DNA of 48,039 nt from an uncultured Gammaproteobacteria bacterium (lineage in GTDB: Bacteria; Pseudomonadota; Gammaproteobacteria; Chromatiales; Chromatiaceae), in assembly GCA_937926265.1 (NCBI GenBank), contig CALAZS010000279.1, forward strand, positions 1-48,039, written 5' to 3'. How positions within the stretch are numbered: the stretch's first letter is position 1; each line of letters starts with the position of its first letter. Under the pieces are notes generated by a model. The model was given only the letters and a program-made list of their open reading frames with translations. It had not been told where the DNA came from and searched no databases. Shown here in pieces: positions 32,513 through 41,925 of this stretch. The position numbers and the translations under genes are program-made.

Positions 32513-33550
32513 TTAAGTCTTTAATACGTATCCTCTTAGACCCTGTGTATTCATAATGAAGGACGCCAACGCCCCATTCTTTTCATTATCAGAAATAATG
32601 ACATAAGCACCTTTTTTATTGAGCTTACCCAGTTCATCCCTGAAAGCTGAAGGTGCAACTTTTATCGCATCACTCAAATCAATTGCGGGATTGGTTGTTT
32701 CAGTCAGGTCAAGTTTGACGGCCCCCTTGCTGATAATGTTTTCTGCATTGGCTATATCAATCCACTTAATCAAATATTTACCAAGGAATTTTGCAAAGTT
32801 GTTATTTGAAATACGCATTAAAACGCCATCGGTTAGCATTTTTACAGTCGCAGAACGCTTCGAGTTAAGCAGTATCGCTTCTTCTCCAAATGCCTGGGTT
32901 GGATAAAGCTTGTTAACAACAACATCCCTGCCCATTTTTTTGCGTGAAACCTCGCACTCGCCTTTTTTAATTAGAAAATAATAACCGCCAAAGCCACCTT
33001 CCCTGATGATTTCGTCGCCGGCTTTAACATCAACCTCCTCCATCGTTTCAAAAAGCTGTTTTATCTGATCAGTCGGCATTTTGCTGAACATCGGGGTTTG
33101 CAATAAAGCCATCATCCAGTCGCTATCTAGAATCTTGGTATCTTCATCCTCAGTGTTGATGACATTCTTTTCGACTTTAGCCTTGGAATTGGATTTGGTT
33201 AAAAAATCCTCTATTACAGCAACCGGAATGAACCCCAGCAATGCATTATCCGAAGCGACAATGGCATCAAAACGACGAGGTTTGAGATTGGCCACAGGAT
33301 ATTTAGCCTGATCAGAGTTTGCATCCAGCACAAAATCATCACTGTCTTTTGCACTAAGTCTGATGCTGCCTTTTATAAGGTAAATAACATAGTTGTCATT
33401 TGAGCCGGCTTTGAACAACACATCGGATTTGCTCATTTGGTTGATGCGGGTTTTGCCTGCAATAGTGTTTAATTCTTCTTCACCAAAATAAGACAATGGA
33501 TAGAATCGTTTTAAGACATCTTTTCCGATTTGCTGTTCGACTTTTTCCAT
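32513..33550 (-). CDS. Protein with two cNMP-binding domains and a degenerate rhodanese domain
   Basis: A 345-residue protein. Residues about 15-110 form one cyclic-nucleotide-binding-like domain (VIYLIKGSIRLSAKD), and 150-260 a second, better preserved one: DEIIREGGFGGYYFLIKKGECEV and AFGEEAILLNSKRSATVKM, equivalent to the phosphate-binding cassette. The last 60 residues (AIDLSDAIKVAPSAFRDEL ... KGAYVIISDN) have the rhodanese pattern but no active-site Cys. There is no DNA-binding domain, so it acts as a sensor or scaffold. Whether it binds cAMP is open. Confidence 0.75.
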   Translation of the reverse strand: MEKVEQQIGKDVLKRFYPLSYFGEEELNTIAGKTRINQMSKSDVLFKAGSNDNYVIYLIKGSIRLSAKDSDDFVLDANSDQAKYPVANLKPRRFDAIVASDNALLGFIPVAVIEDFLTKSNSKAKVEKNVINTEDEDTKILDSDWMMALLQTPMFSKMPTDQIKQLFETMEEVDVKAGDEIIREGGFGGYYFLIKKGECEVSRKKMGRDVVVNKLYPTQAFGEEAILLNSKRSATVKMLTDGVLMRISNNNFAKFLGKYLIKWIDIANAENIISKGAVKLDLTETTNPAIDLSDAIKVAPSAFRDELGKLNKKGAYVIISDNEKNGALASFIMNTQGLRGYVLKT

Positions 33551-33742
33551 AGCTTTATTGCATCGTTAAATATTAGTATTTCACCAGGTTCTTTATCGTA
33601 GTCGCACTATCGAGAATAATGATTAACCTACTCAAAATGTGTAAAACTTTTGTGACAATTAAGCGAATTACGCTCTCAGGCAGTTGACTTTAAACCTCTG
33701 ACATTTCAGCATTACCTTTCCAAAAAATCAAAGGAAATAAAA

Positions 33743-35320
33743 ATGCATAAACGTCTTATGTATAAGGGGTTTCTTTTAAGTCTCTTTTCACTTATCTTTT
33801 TTATAACCTCTTCTGCTTATGCTGAAGCTAAAAAGCCCAATATTCTCGTAATATGGGGTGACGATGTGGGTTTAACCAACATCAGTGCATACAGTAAAGG
33901 CATGATGGGTTATAAAACACCTAATATCGATCGAATTGCCAAAGAAGGTATTTTATTCACTGATTACTACGGTGAACAGTCCTGTACCGCTGGTCGTTCG
34001 TCCTTCATCATGGGCCAAAGCGTTTTCCGCACAGGTCTTTCTAAAGTTGGTCTGCCGGGTGCCAAAGAAGGCATGAATGAACTGGACCCAACCATCGCCG
34101 GCTTACTCAAAGACCAGGGCTATGCTACTGGTCAGTTTGGTAAAAACCACTTGGGTGACCGCGATGAACATCTACCAACCAATCATGGATTCGATGAGTT
34201 CTTCGGCAACCTCTATCACCTGAATGCCGAGGAAGAGCCTGAAAACGAAGATTATCCGAAAGACCCTGAATTCAAGAAAAAATTTGGTCCTCGCGGTGTA
34301 ATCAAGTCATTTGCTGATGGCAAAATTGAAGACACCGGACCACTGACCAAAAAACGCATGGAAACGGTTGACGATGAAACGGTTGCTGCCGCACTGGATT
34401 TCATGGAACGCCAACACAAAGCCGGCAAACCCTGGTTCATGTGGTGGAGTGGCACGCGTATGCATTTCCGCACCCATGTCAGCGATGAAAAAATGGCACA
34501 GTGTAAAGAGATGCATCCTAAAGCGGACGAATACACCTGTGGCATGATTGAACATGACATGCACATCGGCATGTTCCTGGATAAACTGGATGAACTGGGT
34601 ATTGCTGATAACACCATCGTCCATTATTCAACTGATAACGGCCCTCACTACAATACCTGGCCTGATGCAGCTTCTACCCCATTCCGTGGTGAGAAAAACA
34701 CCAACTGGGAAGGCGGTTGGCGTGTGCCGGCAGCAGTTCGTTGGCCCGGTGTCGTTAAGCCTGGAAGCGTCAGTAACGGTATCGTCCACCACATGGATTG
34801 GTTACCCACCTTCGTTGCGGCTGCGGGTAAAACTGATATTAAAGAAGATCTGTTAGATGGTTATAAATCATCAGCACTTGGAAGGGATTATAAAATCCAC
34901 CTGGATGGCTATGATTTAACAGCGCATTTGAAGGATCCCGACAATACGCCTAGCCCAAGGAAAGAAGTTTTCTATTTCTCTGACGATGGTGATCTCACTG
35001 CCCTTCGTTACGAAGACTGGAAAATGATTTTCATGGAACAACGTGTTGAAGCTACTTTACAGGCATGGACTGAACCATTTATTCCGTTACGAGTCCCCTT
35101 GATTTTCAACCTTCGTCGTGACCCTTGGGAACGTTCTCAGCTCACTTCAAATACTTACTATGACTGGATGATAGATCGAGTATTCTTACTTGTACCTGCA
35201 CAGGCTTATGTTGGTGAATTTCTGAAAACCTTTCAGGAATATCCACCTAGACAAAAAGCCGCGAGTTTCTCTCTTGATCAGGTGATGGAGAAAATGTTGT
35301 CTAATCCCGGTGGCGGATAA
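33743..35320 (+). CDS. Secreted sulfatase (formylglycine type)
   Basis: A 525-residue exported arylsulfatase-family protein with a signal peptide (to about residue 27) and the core KPNILVIWGDDVG, which supplies two metal-binding Asp. The catalytic motif CTAGR at Cys81 matches CxP/AxR and needs conversion to formylglycine. GQFGKNHLGD and HYSTDNGPHYNTWPD hold other active-site residues. It starts with a fair AAAGGAAAT site. The family cleaves sulfate esters of polysaccharides or small molecules; the substrate cannot be told. No FGE or anSME is in the window. A terminator follows. Near paralogue of the gene at 47245. Confidence 0.93.
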   Translation: MHKRLMYKGFLLSLFSLIFFITSSAYAEAKKPNILVIWGDDVGLTNISAYSKGMMGYKTPNIDRIAKEGILFTDYYGEQSCTAGRSSFIMGQSVFRTGLSKVGLPGAKEGMNELDPTIAGLLKDQGYATGQFGKNHLGDRDEHLPTNHGFDEFFGNLYHLNAEEEPENEDYPKDPEFKKKFGPRGVIKSFADGKIEDTGPLTKKRMETVDDETVAAALDFMERQHKAGKPWFMWWSGTRMHFRTHVSDEKMAQCKEMHPKADEYTCGMIEHDMHIGMFLDKLDELGIADNTIVHYSTDNGPHYNTWPDAASTPFRGEKNTNWEGGWRVPAAVRWPGVVKPGSVSNGIVHHMDWLPTFVAAAGKTDIKEDLLDGYKSSALGRDYKIHLDGYDLTAHLKDPDNTPSPRKEVFYFSDDGDLTALRYEDWKMIFMEQRVEATLQAWTEPFIPLRVPLIFNLRRDPWERSQLTSNTYYDWMIDRVFLLVPAQAYVGEFLKTFQEYPPRQKAASFSLDQVMEKMLSNPGGG

Positions 35321-35350
35321 AGATTAACTTTTAATTAAGTTAAACCTGAA

Positions 35351-35384
35351 AGCGGTGATGTGAACAGCATCACCGCTTTTTTTG
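35351..35384 (+). terminator. Rho-independent terminator after the sulfatase gene
   Basis: The perfect stem AGCGGTGATG/CATCACCGCT with a seven-base loop is followed by seven T. It separates the plus-strand sulfatase from the convergent outer-membrane gene. Confidence 0.95.
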
Positions 35385-35404
35385 TTTCGATTAAAGCATT
35401 AAAA

Positions 35405-36175
35405 CTAGAACTCGAATCTTGCTCCGAACGAAGGACCACTAAAGGTCATTTCAAGGTTTTCAAATTTTTTGGCATCGCCCATGTCGTAATCAACATGTCG
35501 GTAGTTGGCAAATAACTTACCCCAGTCAAACTGGTAATCCACACCAACCACTGCCTGCCAGGTTAAGTCTGATTCTCCTGTCCCTATATCAGCATAATAT
35601 GGCATGGACCATTCGCTATTATCAAATTCGTAACGACCATTAACGGCAACTATGAAATCATTACGGGTTAAATTAGGTGAAGTTGAGCCTGAGAGGTCTG
35701 GAACAATTGCGGCATTACGTTTTAATTCAAGTTCAAGGTCAAAATAACGCCAGCCAACCAGGAAATCCATCATGTAGTTTTCTTTTTTAATTACGGTTTT
35801 ACCGCCTAGTAATGTCAAGACATTACCAGTCAAAGACATGTCATAGGTGGCCGGAGTCAAGCCCGCACCAATAAAATCAATATCTTTATCATCAATGCTA
35901 AAATCAAGGTAAATGTAATCGCCTATAAATACGAATTCATCTTTACGCATATCACCGGTGATCATAAAACCAAAGTCTAGTGCTTCAAGATAATCGGTCG
36001 GACCAACGTCCATCGCAGGTCTGTCTATTACCGGTGGGTTAAAAAATGGTGTTCTGGAAGAATCAATTGAAATGGTTGGCAACCATAGGTAAGGCGTTAA
36101 GGAATATTCCCAGTCACCTGCATTTGAAGCAAGAGGTGTCGTCATGATCATGGCCGCAGCAAAAATTTTCTTCAT
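35405..36175 (-). CDS. Outer-membrane beta-barrel protein of unknown function
   Basis: A 256-residue protein with signal peptide MKKIFAAAMIMTTPLASNA and then alternating beta-strand segments such as GDWEYSLTPYLWLP, FGFMITGDMRKDEFVFIGDYIYLD and ending GPSFGARFEF with a terminal Phe, the outer-membrane barrel signature. I chose the inner ATG (36175) because GGGAC lies at the right distance before it; ATG 36187 would add four residues. It is convergent to the sulfatase and follows the DUF3299 gene. Porin-like or small-ligand function is a guess. Confidence 0.8.
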   Translation of the reverse strand: MKKIFAAAMIMTTPLASNAGDWEYSLTPYLWLPTISIDSSRTPFFNPPVIDRPAMDVGPTDYLEALDFGFMITGDMRKDEFVFIGDYIYLDFSIDDKDIDFIGAGLTPATYDMSLTGNVLTLLGGKTVIKKENYMMDFLVGWRYFDLELELKRNAAIVPDLSGSTSPNLTRNDFIVAVNGRYEFDNSEWSMPYYADIGTGESDLTWQAVVGVDYQFDWGKLFANYRHVDYDMGDAKKFENLEMTFSGPSFGARFEF

Positions 36176-36237
36176 TTTTAGTCCCATATTTTAAAAAAAT
36201 ATCGATAAATATTAACCTGTTATCGGATTATATCCTG

Positions 36238-36885
36238 TTACTCATTATAGGGCTCAATAAAATCAGCCTCCATGCTGTAGCCTACCGGAATATCTGAATC
36301 GCCATCACCCAGAAAAAGGTTTTGCCTGGATTCTCCAACGTTAAGTTTTCCTGATAACCAGATAGGCTGATATAAACCCTGGTGCTTAAAACCCTTATCA
36401 TATTTCACATATACAATCTGGTTTGGAGGTGGTGGTGGCACATGAATACAAGCACCAACAAAAGGAACCAGTAAAAACTCGGTCACTTCATCATTATCAA
36501 AATCTAATGGCAGTAAAAAGCCCGGCATTTTGATTTCTGCGTCATTAAGTTCCGCTTTTGTTGCATGTGCAGCAGCTTTGCGTTTTTCGATAATTTCCAT
36601 GCGTTGGCTGATTAAGCTATCGATATCAATACCCTGACTGCTTAATGAATCCAGGTTTTCTTTCAGCTCCGCCTGCTCAGGTTCAGATAATTCCCTTAAC
36701 TTGGCTCTATCACGCAAATTGACAACAATACTAAGTTCATAAATCTGGTCACCGGACAATTTAGTAAACGGATCATCGTAAGGCTCTAGTGATGGAACTA
36801 GATCATTCCAGCCGATTTCCTTTATTGAATCAGCCTGTACTGAAAATGAGATTATTAGCAATAAGAATATATGCTTTATCTTCAT
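36238..36885 (-). CDS. DUF3299-domain exported protein
   Basis: A 215-residue protein with signal peptide MKIKHIFLLLIISFSVQA, a helical region (about 25-90) and the DUF3299 core MPGFLLPLDFDNDEVTEFLL with VPFVGACIHVPPPPPNQIVYV. Members often sit beside ABC-type MacB or lipoprotein transport genes; here the neighbours are a multihaem cytochrome and a beta-barrel. ATG 36885 is chosen because the signal peptide begins there; an upstream in-frame ATG would overlap the cytochrome gene's end. Function unknown. Confidence 0.8.
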   Translation of the reverse strand: MKIKHIFLLLIISFSVQADSIKEIGWNDLVPSLEPYDDPFTKLSGDQIYELSIVVNLRDRAKLRELSEPEQAELKENLDSLSSQGIDIDSLISQRMEIIEKRKAAAHATKAELNDAEIKMPGFLLPLDFDNDEVTEFLLVPFVGACIHVPPPPPNQIVYVKYDKGFKHQGLYQPIWLSGKLNVGESRQNLFLGDGDSDIPVGYSMEADFIEPYNE

Positions 36886-36955
36886 GATATTGATAAACCA
36901 ACAGCAATCAGTTTGAGAAAATTTAGAACAAAGAGTGCATTGTAAATAGCCAGCA

Positions 36956-38923
36956 TCAATTGGCATCATTTAACATCTGTTTTAATTCAGGTACATCCGG
37001 ATTAGCTGCAATGGCTTTTTCCAGCGTTTTCTTCATTTCATCCAACTGACCAACCGCAGCATGTATTCTGGCTAACATAACCCAGGCCTGAACCAGTTGA
37101 GGGTCCATATTAACAGCTTTATTAAAGCCATTAACAGCAGCGGGAATATTTTTCATCGTTAAAGCCAGGCCTGCTATTGCCATCTGGTTTTCAGGAAAAT
37201 CAGCCTTGTCTGCCAAAGATTGTTGGTATTCCTTCATTACCCTTCGTACATCAAGGGCCACTGAAAACTTAAGACTGTTTAGGTCAGCATTAATAAATGC
37301 CTTGATAGCCCGAAGTCTTACGCTTTTAAAAGGATCTTTCAATAATGGCGCAAGTTTTGCCTGTTTGCTTTCATGAGAAGACATGGCCACCAGGTTAGCT
37401 GCAGCTGCCCTTACCCATTCGTTATCATCACTTAAAAATGGATCAATTTGAGAAATATCGACACTATCAGCAACTGGCATAAGCCTGGACAACGCTGATG
37501 CCCTGACAATGCCAGGCAGCGCCTTGTTACCAGCTAGTAAAATTAGTTGCTTAACATTTTCAGGATTAAACTGATTTTCTGAAGTGCTCGCCAAAACTTC
37601 TGCAAATGCATGATTTTGCGTTAATCTGCCCTCAGGGTAGCGTTTTTTTATCTCTTCAAGTGCCCATGAAGCTGTTTGGTCTGAATGGCATTGATTACAG
37701 GCATTAGGTACCCCTAAATTCTCAGTTAAATCAGGCCGTGGGATACGGAAACTGTGATCACGACGACCATCTACTATCATGTAGTTCCTTTCAGGCATAT
37801 GACATTCCACACACTGACTACCTTCAGCCTGCTGATGAAAATGATGTGATGAATCATCGTAATGCTTTTTGGTAAGGCTCGGAAATTGGGTGTTCCCGGA
37901 TTGATTATGGCATTGCGTACAAACTGCATTACCTTGAGCTTTAAGCTCGTAGGTATGAGCATCATGACAATTGGTACAGGTTACACCCTTGGCATACATT
38001 TTAGATTGCAGGAAAGAACCATACACATAGACCTCATCATGGATCTGACCATCGGGAAAATACAAACCATCTCTTAATAATGAAAGATGGTAATTATCAG
38101 AAAACAAACTACCGGGGACTGGACCATCAGCTCCGGTCGGTTCACGGCGTGAATGACATGAAGCGCACAGGTTAATTTCTGAAGCGGCATCGTTTTTAAT
38201 ATAAGCAGTTGTTAAGCCATGTTCATCGACTTTATGCCAGGCATCCAAAGAAAAATCACCTGGCGAGTTTGCCCATTCGACATGCCCAGAACCTGGACCA
38301 TGGCAGGCTTCACATCCAACCCCTATTTCTGATTGGGTGCTGGCATAACTGTCTTTTTTGGGGCTGTAATTTTTTTTGTAATCTGTGGCATGACATTCTG
38401 CACAACGGGAGTTCCAGTTCTTATAAACGCCGCTCCAGTGCATACCATTACCAGCTGAGGTGTCCTCACCCGGGTATAAATGGTACCAGCGCTTTTTTAT
38501 GGTATCCCAGACAACATCAAGTGATTGTAAACGGCCATTCTCGGTTTCAACCAGGTATTGCTGAAGTGGTGTAACGCCAACAACTGAATGTATTTTGTAT
38601 CTTATCAATTCACCATCGGCATTATCTGCAATGATAAAATACTCACCGTCTTCGGTTTTAAACTGGTAATTAACCGAGGCATGTTCAAAATTTTGATCAT
38701 TAAAATCACCTAACACGTTTTCTTTTTCTGGCAACCGCCAAGCCCAGCCATGGTGAGAGTTTTTCCAGTTAATATATTCATCCAGATGACAACCTTGGCA
38801 GGAAGATGAAGTGACATACTCAGGGGACTTTAAGGATTCTGAAGATATTGGTGATTTTGTGGCTACCACTACATCTGTAAATAAAAAGCTGCATAACAGC
38901 AGGATTAACCAAAAATTTTTCAC
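36956..38923 (-). CDS. Octahaem cytochrome c with HEAT and TPR-like C-terminus
   Basis: A 655-residue periplasmic protein with signal peptide (MKNFWLILLLCSFLFT) and eight CxxCH haem sites at about residues 42, 174, 204, 253, 316, 335, 371 and 409. Several are of the paired kind seen in cytochrome c554-like and tetrahaem relatives. Residues about 440-570 are HEAT-like helices (ASALSRLMP, WVRAAAANLVAM, SVRLRAIKAFINAD) and 590-650 TPR-like (AWVMLARIHAAVGQLDEMKKTLEKAI). GTG 38923 is preferred over TTG 38935, which would add four residues. Electron carrier or reductase; partner unknown. It follows batD by 52 bases on the same strand. Confidence 0.88.
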   Translation of the reverse strand: MKNFWLILLLCSFLFTDVVVATKSPISSESLKSPEYVTSSSCQGCHLDEYINWKNSHHGWAWRLPEKENVLGDFNDQNFEHASVNYQFKTEDGEYFIIADNADGELIRYKIHSVVGVTPLQQYLVETENGRLQSLDVVWDTIKKRWYHLYPGEDTSAGNGMHWSGVYKNWNSRCAECHATDYKKNYSPKKDSYASTQSEIGVGCEACHGPGSGHVEWANSPGDFSLDAWHKVDEHGLTTAYIKNDAASEINLCASCHSRREPTGADGPVPGSLFSDNYHLSLLRDGLYFPDGQIHDEVYVYGSFLQSKMYAKGVTCTNCHDAHTYELKAQGNAVCTQCHNQSGNTQFPSLTKKHYDDSSHHFHQQAEGSQCVECHMPERNYMIVDGRRDHSFRIPRPDLTENLGVPNACNQCHSDQTASWALEEIKKRYPEGRLTQNHAFAEVLASTSENQFNPENVKQLILLAGNKALPGIVRASALSRLMPVADSVDISQIDPFLSDDNEWVRAAAANLVAMSSHESKQAKLAPLLKDPFKSVRLRAIKAFINADLNSLKFSVALDVRRVMKEYQQSLADKADFPENQMAIAGLALTMKNIPAAVNGFNKAVNMDPQLVQAWVMLARIHAAVGQLDEMKKTLEKAIAANPDVPELKQMLNDAN

Positions 38924-38975
38924 GTATTTTTCCAATTTTTGCAGGTGGAATTATGTAGGTGGCGTAAGTTCCTGA

Positions 38976-40331
38976 CTAGTTTAATTGCGGAAGCAACTGC
39001 TGTTCAAGGTCAGTTTTTGACTGAACCTCAAGCCACCTTTGGCGCGCTTTTGATAAATGTTGAATAAATCTGTCCGAATTAAAAGACGTACCTGATTTCA
39101 TTCCAGGATTTATTCCTGATCTTATCAATGATGAATGCATCTCATTCATGACTTTTTGCAGATTTTCATCACCATATTTTTCAATAAATTCATCCAGCAA
39201 CGCAGGTTTATGCTCAGGATTAATTCGATCCAGCCATAGCATCAGCAAATTAAATGTAGCCTGTACATCAGAGTTTTTAGCTGCCTTAATAAGACGATTG
39301 AAATAAGCAGTTTCTGTTTCAAACTGCACTGCTTTCCATTTCCAGTATTTCTTTAAGATAAACGGAATAATAAGTATCAAAATGATTGAGACAACACTCA
39401 GTATTAAAATGATCTTGATGATGTCGAAAACTGAAAATTGTTCTATGTTTAATTGTCCGGCACTGACTGCTGATGAATAAGCCGGAGCTGATTGAATTTC
39501 CAGTTGTTTTCCTCGAAGCACAACATCTTCGACCTTGCCGGTTTCAATATTCCACCACTGAACTTCAATGTCCGGTATTACCACCCTGCCTTTGGCTTGA
39601 AATACATAGGTAACATGTTCTGCTCTTTTACCTGTTAAGCTACCACGAACAACAATATCATCTACTTCTGACTGATCCTGGTAAATTCTCACGCCATCTG
39701 GTGAAGTAAACTTCAATGGTGAAAAAGCCATGCCTGGAATATCCGCAGCTTCCATGAATATGCTACGTTTAATTGCGTCGCCTACTTGATATTTTTCAGT
39801 ATTGTCATTATCACTGAAATCAGGCGACCAGCTTTGTGACACTTTTAACTGGCTGGTCGAAACGAACCCTTCAGGTGAATTCATGTTTTCAGGGTAACGA
39901 GGAGTAAAGCTTTTTGATGGAATTTTGGTATTGGTTACCGAAGTGCCTGCGTCAGATCCATAAGTTTGAATAGTTACCTCGAGCGGTATTACTGGAATAT
40001 TTATCTCACCGTCTGTTTGTGGGTAAATGAAAAGTTCATATTGCTGGCCAGTGACTTCCTTGCCATCCAGGGTTTCATTTAAACGTACTCCCTGGCTATC
40101 AATCAGCTTGACATAGGTGCCCGGGATCTCAAAATCGCCAAAACGTGAAACCTTTGCCCAGCCTTTTTCACTCAGCACATCAACTTTTAAAATAACCTGT
40201 TGCCCGACCAATGGCGTCTCAGGTTGAATATCAGACCTGACAATAACATCAGCAAATACCGGCTGAGCTAACAGTGCTAACTGAGCTATACAGGCAAACA
40301 CAAGGAAAATATAGAACCGGAGGCTTCTCAA
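38976..40331 (-). CDS. batD: BatD-like protein (oxygen tolerance family)
   Basis: A 451-residue protein with signal peptide, immunoglobulin-like exported domains (VIVRSDIQPETPLVGQQVILKVDV at the start; SFTPRYPENM and GKRAEHVTYVFQAKG in the middle), one membrane helix at about 300-325 and a cytoplasmic helical tail of about 125 residues. This is the BatD layout. It is last of the Bat group. The start codon appears to be TTG, overlapping the stop of the BatE-like gene. Confidence 0.88.
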   Translation of the reverse strand: MRSLRFYIFLVFACIAQLALLAQPVFADVIVRSDIQPETPLVGQQVILKVDVLSEKGWAKVSRFGDFEIPGTYVKLIDSQGVRLNETLDGKEVTGQQYELFIYPQTDGEINIPVIPLEVTIQTYGSDAGTSVTNTKIPSKSFTPRYPENMNSPEGFVSTSQLKVSQSWSPDFSDNDNTEKYQVGDAIKRSIFMEAADIPGMAFSPLKFTSPDGVRIYQDQSEVDDIVVRGSLTGKRAEHVTYVFQAKGRVVIPDIEVQWWNIETGKVEDVVLRGKQLEIQSAPAYSSAVSAGQLNIEQFSVFDIIKIILILSVVSIILILIIPFILKKYWKWKAVQFETETAYFNRLIKAAKNSDVQATFNLLMLWLDRINPEHKPALLDEFIEKYGDENLQKVMNEMHSSLIRSGINPGMKSGTSFNSDRFIQHLSKARQRWLEVQSKTDLEQQLLPQLN

Positions 40332-41017
40332 TTGTTTTCTTCCTGTTGTTTTGGCTGTTGATTTTCCTGCTGATTTGCCTGGCGATTAGCCAATTGATTG
40401 GCCTGTTGATAGGCAAATTTGGAACGCAGAAAATCTGCTGGCCTGGTCTGGACCTGGCGCAGCCAGACTGCCTGTAAATCTGAATTTGAAAGATTACTGT
40501 CGGTTTCTACCTGTTGTTCTTTGGAATCTGACGGTGAAGGTGATTTATCTGAATCAAAGGTAATTTCATCGGCCCCCATCATACCGCCAGTCATATCTCC
40601 GCCCTCTTTTTTCAACATCTCCTGGCGACTCAGTGCTATTTGCAGGTTTTGTTGTGCTTCTGGCCAGTTTGGCCGTAATTCCAGCGCGCGCTGATATCGC
40701 TGTACCGCGGAATCATAATTACCCAGCATCACCTGGGCATTACCCTGATTAAAAGCTGCTTCAGGCGTATCATAGCCGGAAAAAATCATGGAAGACTTTT
40801 CAAAATTACCGTTTTTAAATAATGCCGATGCCTGCCACATAGGATCACTGAAATTTTCAGCCGCTTTTTCAAATGCCGATTTTTTAAAAAAATGATAACC
40901 AAGTTGATCATTTGTGAGTAATGAACATCGTCCGTTAAATAGACAATATGATAAAGAAGCCAATACCAAAACAAGCAGGCCGATAAGTTGAACTTTCAAA
41001 CTCATTAAAGCTTTCAT
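40328..41017 (-). CDS. BatE/BatC-like TPR membrane protein
   Basis: A 229-residue protein with an N-terminal membrane helix (VQLIGLLVLVLASLSYCLF) and TPR-like helices (EAAFNQGNAQVMLGNYDSAVQRYQRALELRPNW split over about residues 85-115). The last 40 residues are very rich in Gln and Asn. In Bat operons such a TPR protein follows BatB and probably works as a docking partner. ATGA overlap with batB and a four-base overlap with batD point to one operon. Confidence 0.85.
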   Translation of the reverse strand: MKALMSLKVQLIGLLVLVLASLSYCLFNGRCSLLTNDQLGYHFFKKSAFEKAAENFSDPMWQASALFKNGNFEKSSMIFSGYDTPEAAFNQGNAQVMLGNYDSAVQRYQRALELRPNWPEAQQNLQIALSRQEMLKKEGGDMTGGMMGADEITFDSDKSPSPSDSKEQQVETDSNLSNSDLQAVWLRQVQTRPADFLRSKFAYQQANQLANRQANQQENQQPKQQEENN

Positions 41018-41925
41018 CTGACAACCCAGCCTTGTCTTGACCAGAGCAAAGATAACATCAGGATGAAAGTCACAAGATAATATCCCGCATCACGCCAACG
41101 ATCACCGGTGCTGGTGTCAGTAATCGCACGGATATCAGAAACTGCTTTAGCCGACAGTTGCTCTATATCGCTATCATCAACAGTCAGTATGGATATTGTT
41201 GAACCGCTTAAAGAAGCAACCTGCTGAATACCTTTGTCTATTGGCATTGCTGGCGAATGTGTGACAAGAAACTGTAATGGCAGCTTAATATTATTATTTC
41301 TAATTGCATCAATCTGTGCTGTTGAAATACTGTCGGTGACTACCAGAATCGAAGCTGGCACCTGGGAGCGTTCAACTGACTGTTGGGCCAACAATATGGC
41401 ATCAAGCAAGACATCTCCATCAGCAGGCATTAAATCAGGGGTAAGGTCTTCGATCATTGTGGTAATAATGCTACCGTCACGCGTTAAGGGCATAACCAGG
41501 TGGGCGCTACCACTGTAGACAATAAGCCCTGTAGACAAACTGCTTCTAAGGCCAATTAAGTCATTAATCTTTTGCTTGGCCCTGGTCAACCTCGACGGCT
41601 GAACGTCAGAAGCATTCATCGATTCTGTGTTTTTAAGAATCACAAAAAGTCCGGCATTATCCTCTGAAAAAGGTGCAGGCTCTTTTTCCCAGGTTGGCCC
41701 TGCCAGGGCGATAACAGACAGTATCCAGACCGGGGCAAGTAAGTGTATTGGCAGGATCTTATTATGATCAGACTGTTTGACTATGAGATGTTCGAGCAAG
41801 TGCGGATCAATCGCTTTCTGCATCTGGCGAAAACTGCTTTGGCCCTGCCATAAAAACCACCAAACCAGTGTTAGTGGTATCAAACCAAACAGCATTTCTG
41901 GTCGGAGAAAGTGAAATTCAGACAC
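41014..41925 (-). CDS. batB: BatB-like VWA-domain membrane protein with altered MIDAS
   Basis: A 303-residue protein with an N-terminal helix (FGLIPLTLVWWFLW), a second one (LAPVWILSVIALAG), a von Willebrand factor A domain and a final helix (YYLVTFILMLSLLW). The metal site DxSxS of VWA domains reads KNTESM here (VILKNTESM), so the first Asp is Lys and metal binding is doubtful. BatA next to it keeps the motif. I use GTG 41925 as start, overlapping batA by eight bases; an ATG at 41895 is also possible. Function of the family is linked to stress and envelope protein quality; not established here. Confidence 0.82.
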   Translation of the reverse strand: MSEFHFLRPEMLFGLIPLTLVWWFLWQGQSSFRQMQKAIDPHLLEHLIVKQSDHNKILPIHLLAPVWILSVIALAGPTWEKEPAPFSEDNAGLFVILKNTESMNASDVQPSRLTRAKQKINDLIGLRSSLSTGLIVYSGSAHLVMPLTRDGSIITTMIEDLTPDLMPADGDVLLDAILLAQQSVERSQVPASILVVTDSISTAQIDAIRNNNIKLPLQFLVTHSPAMPIDKGIQQVASLSGSTISILTVDDSDIEQLSAKAVSDIRAITDTSTGDRWRDAGYYLVTFILMLSLLWSRQGWVVR

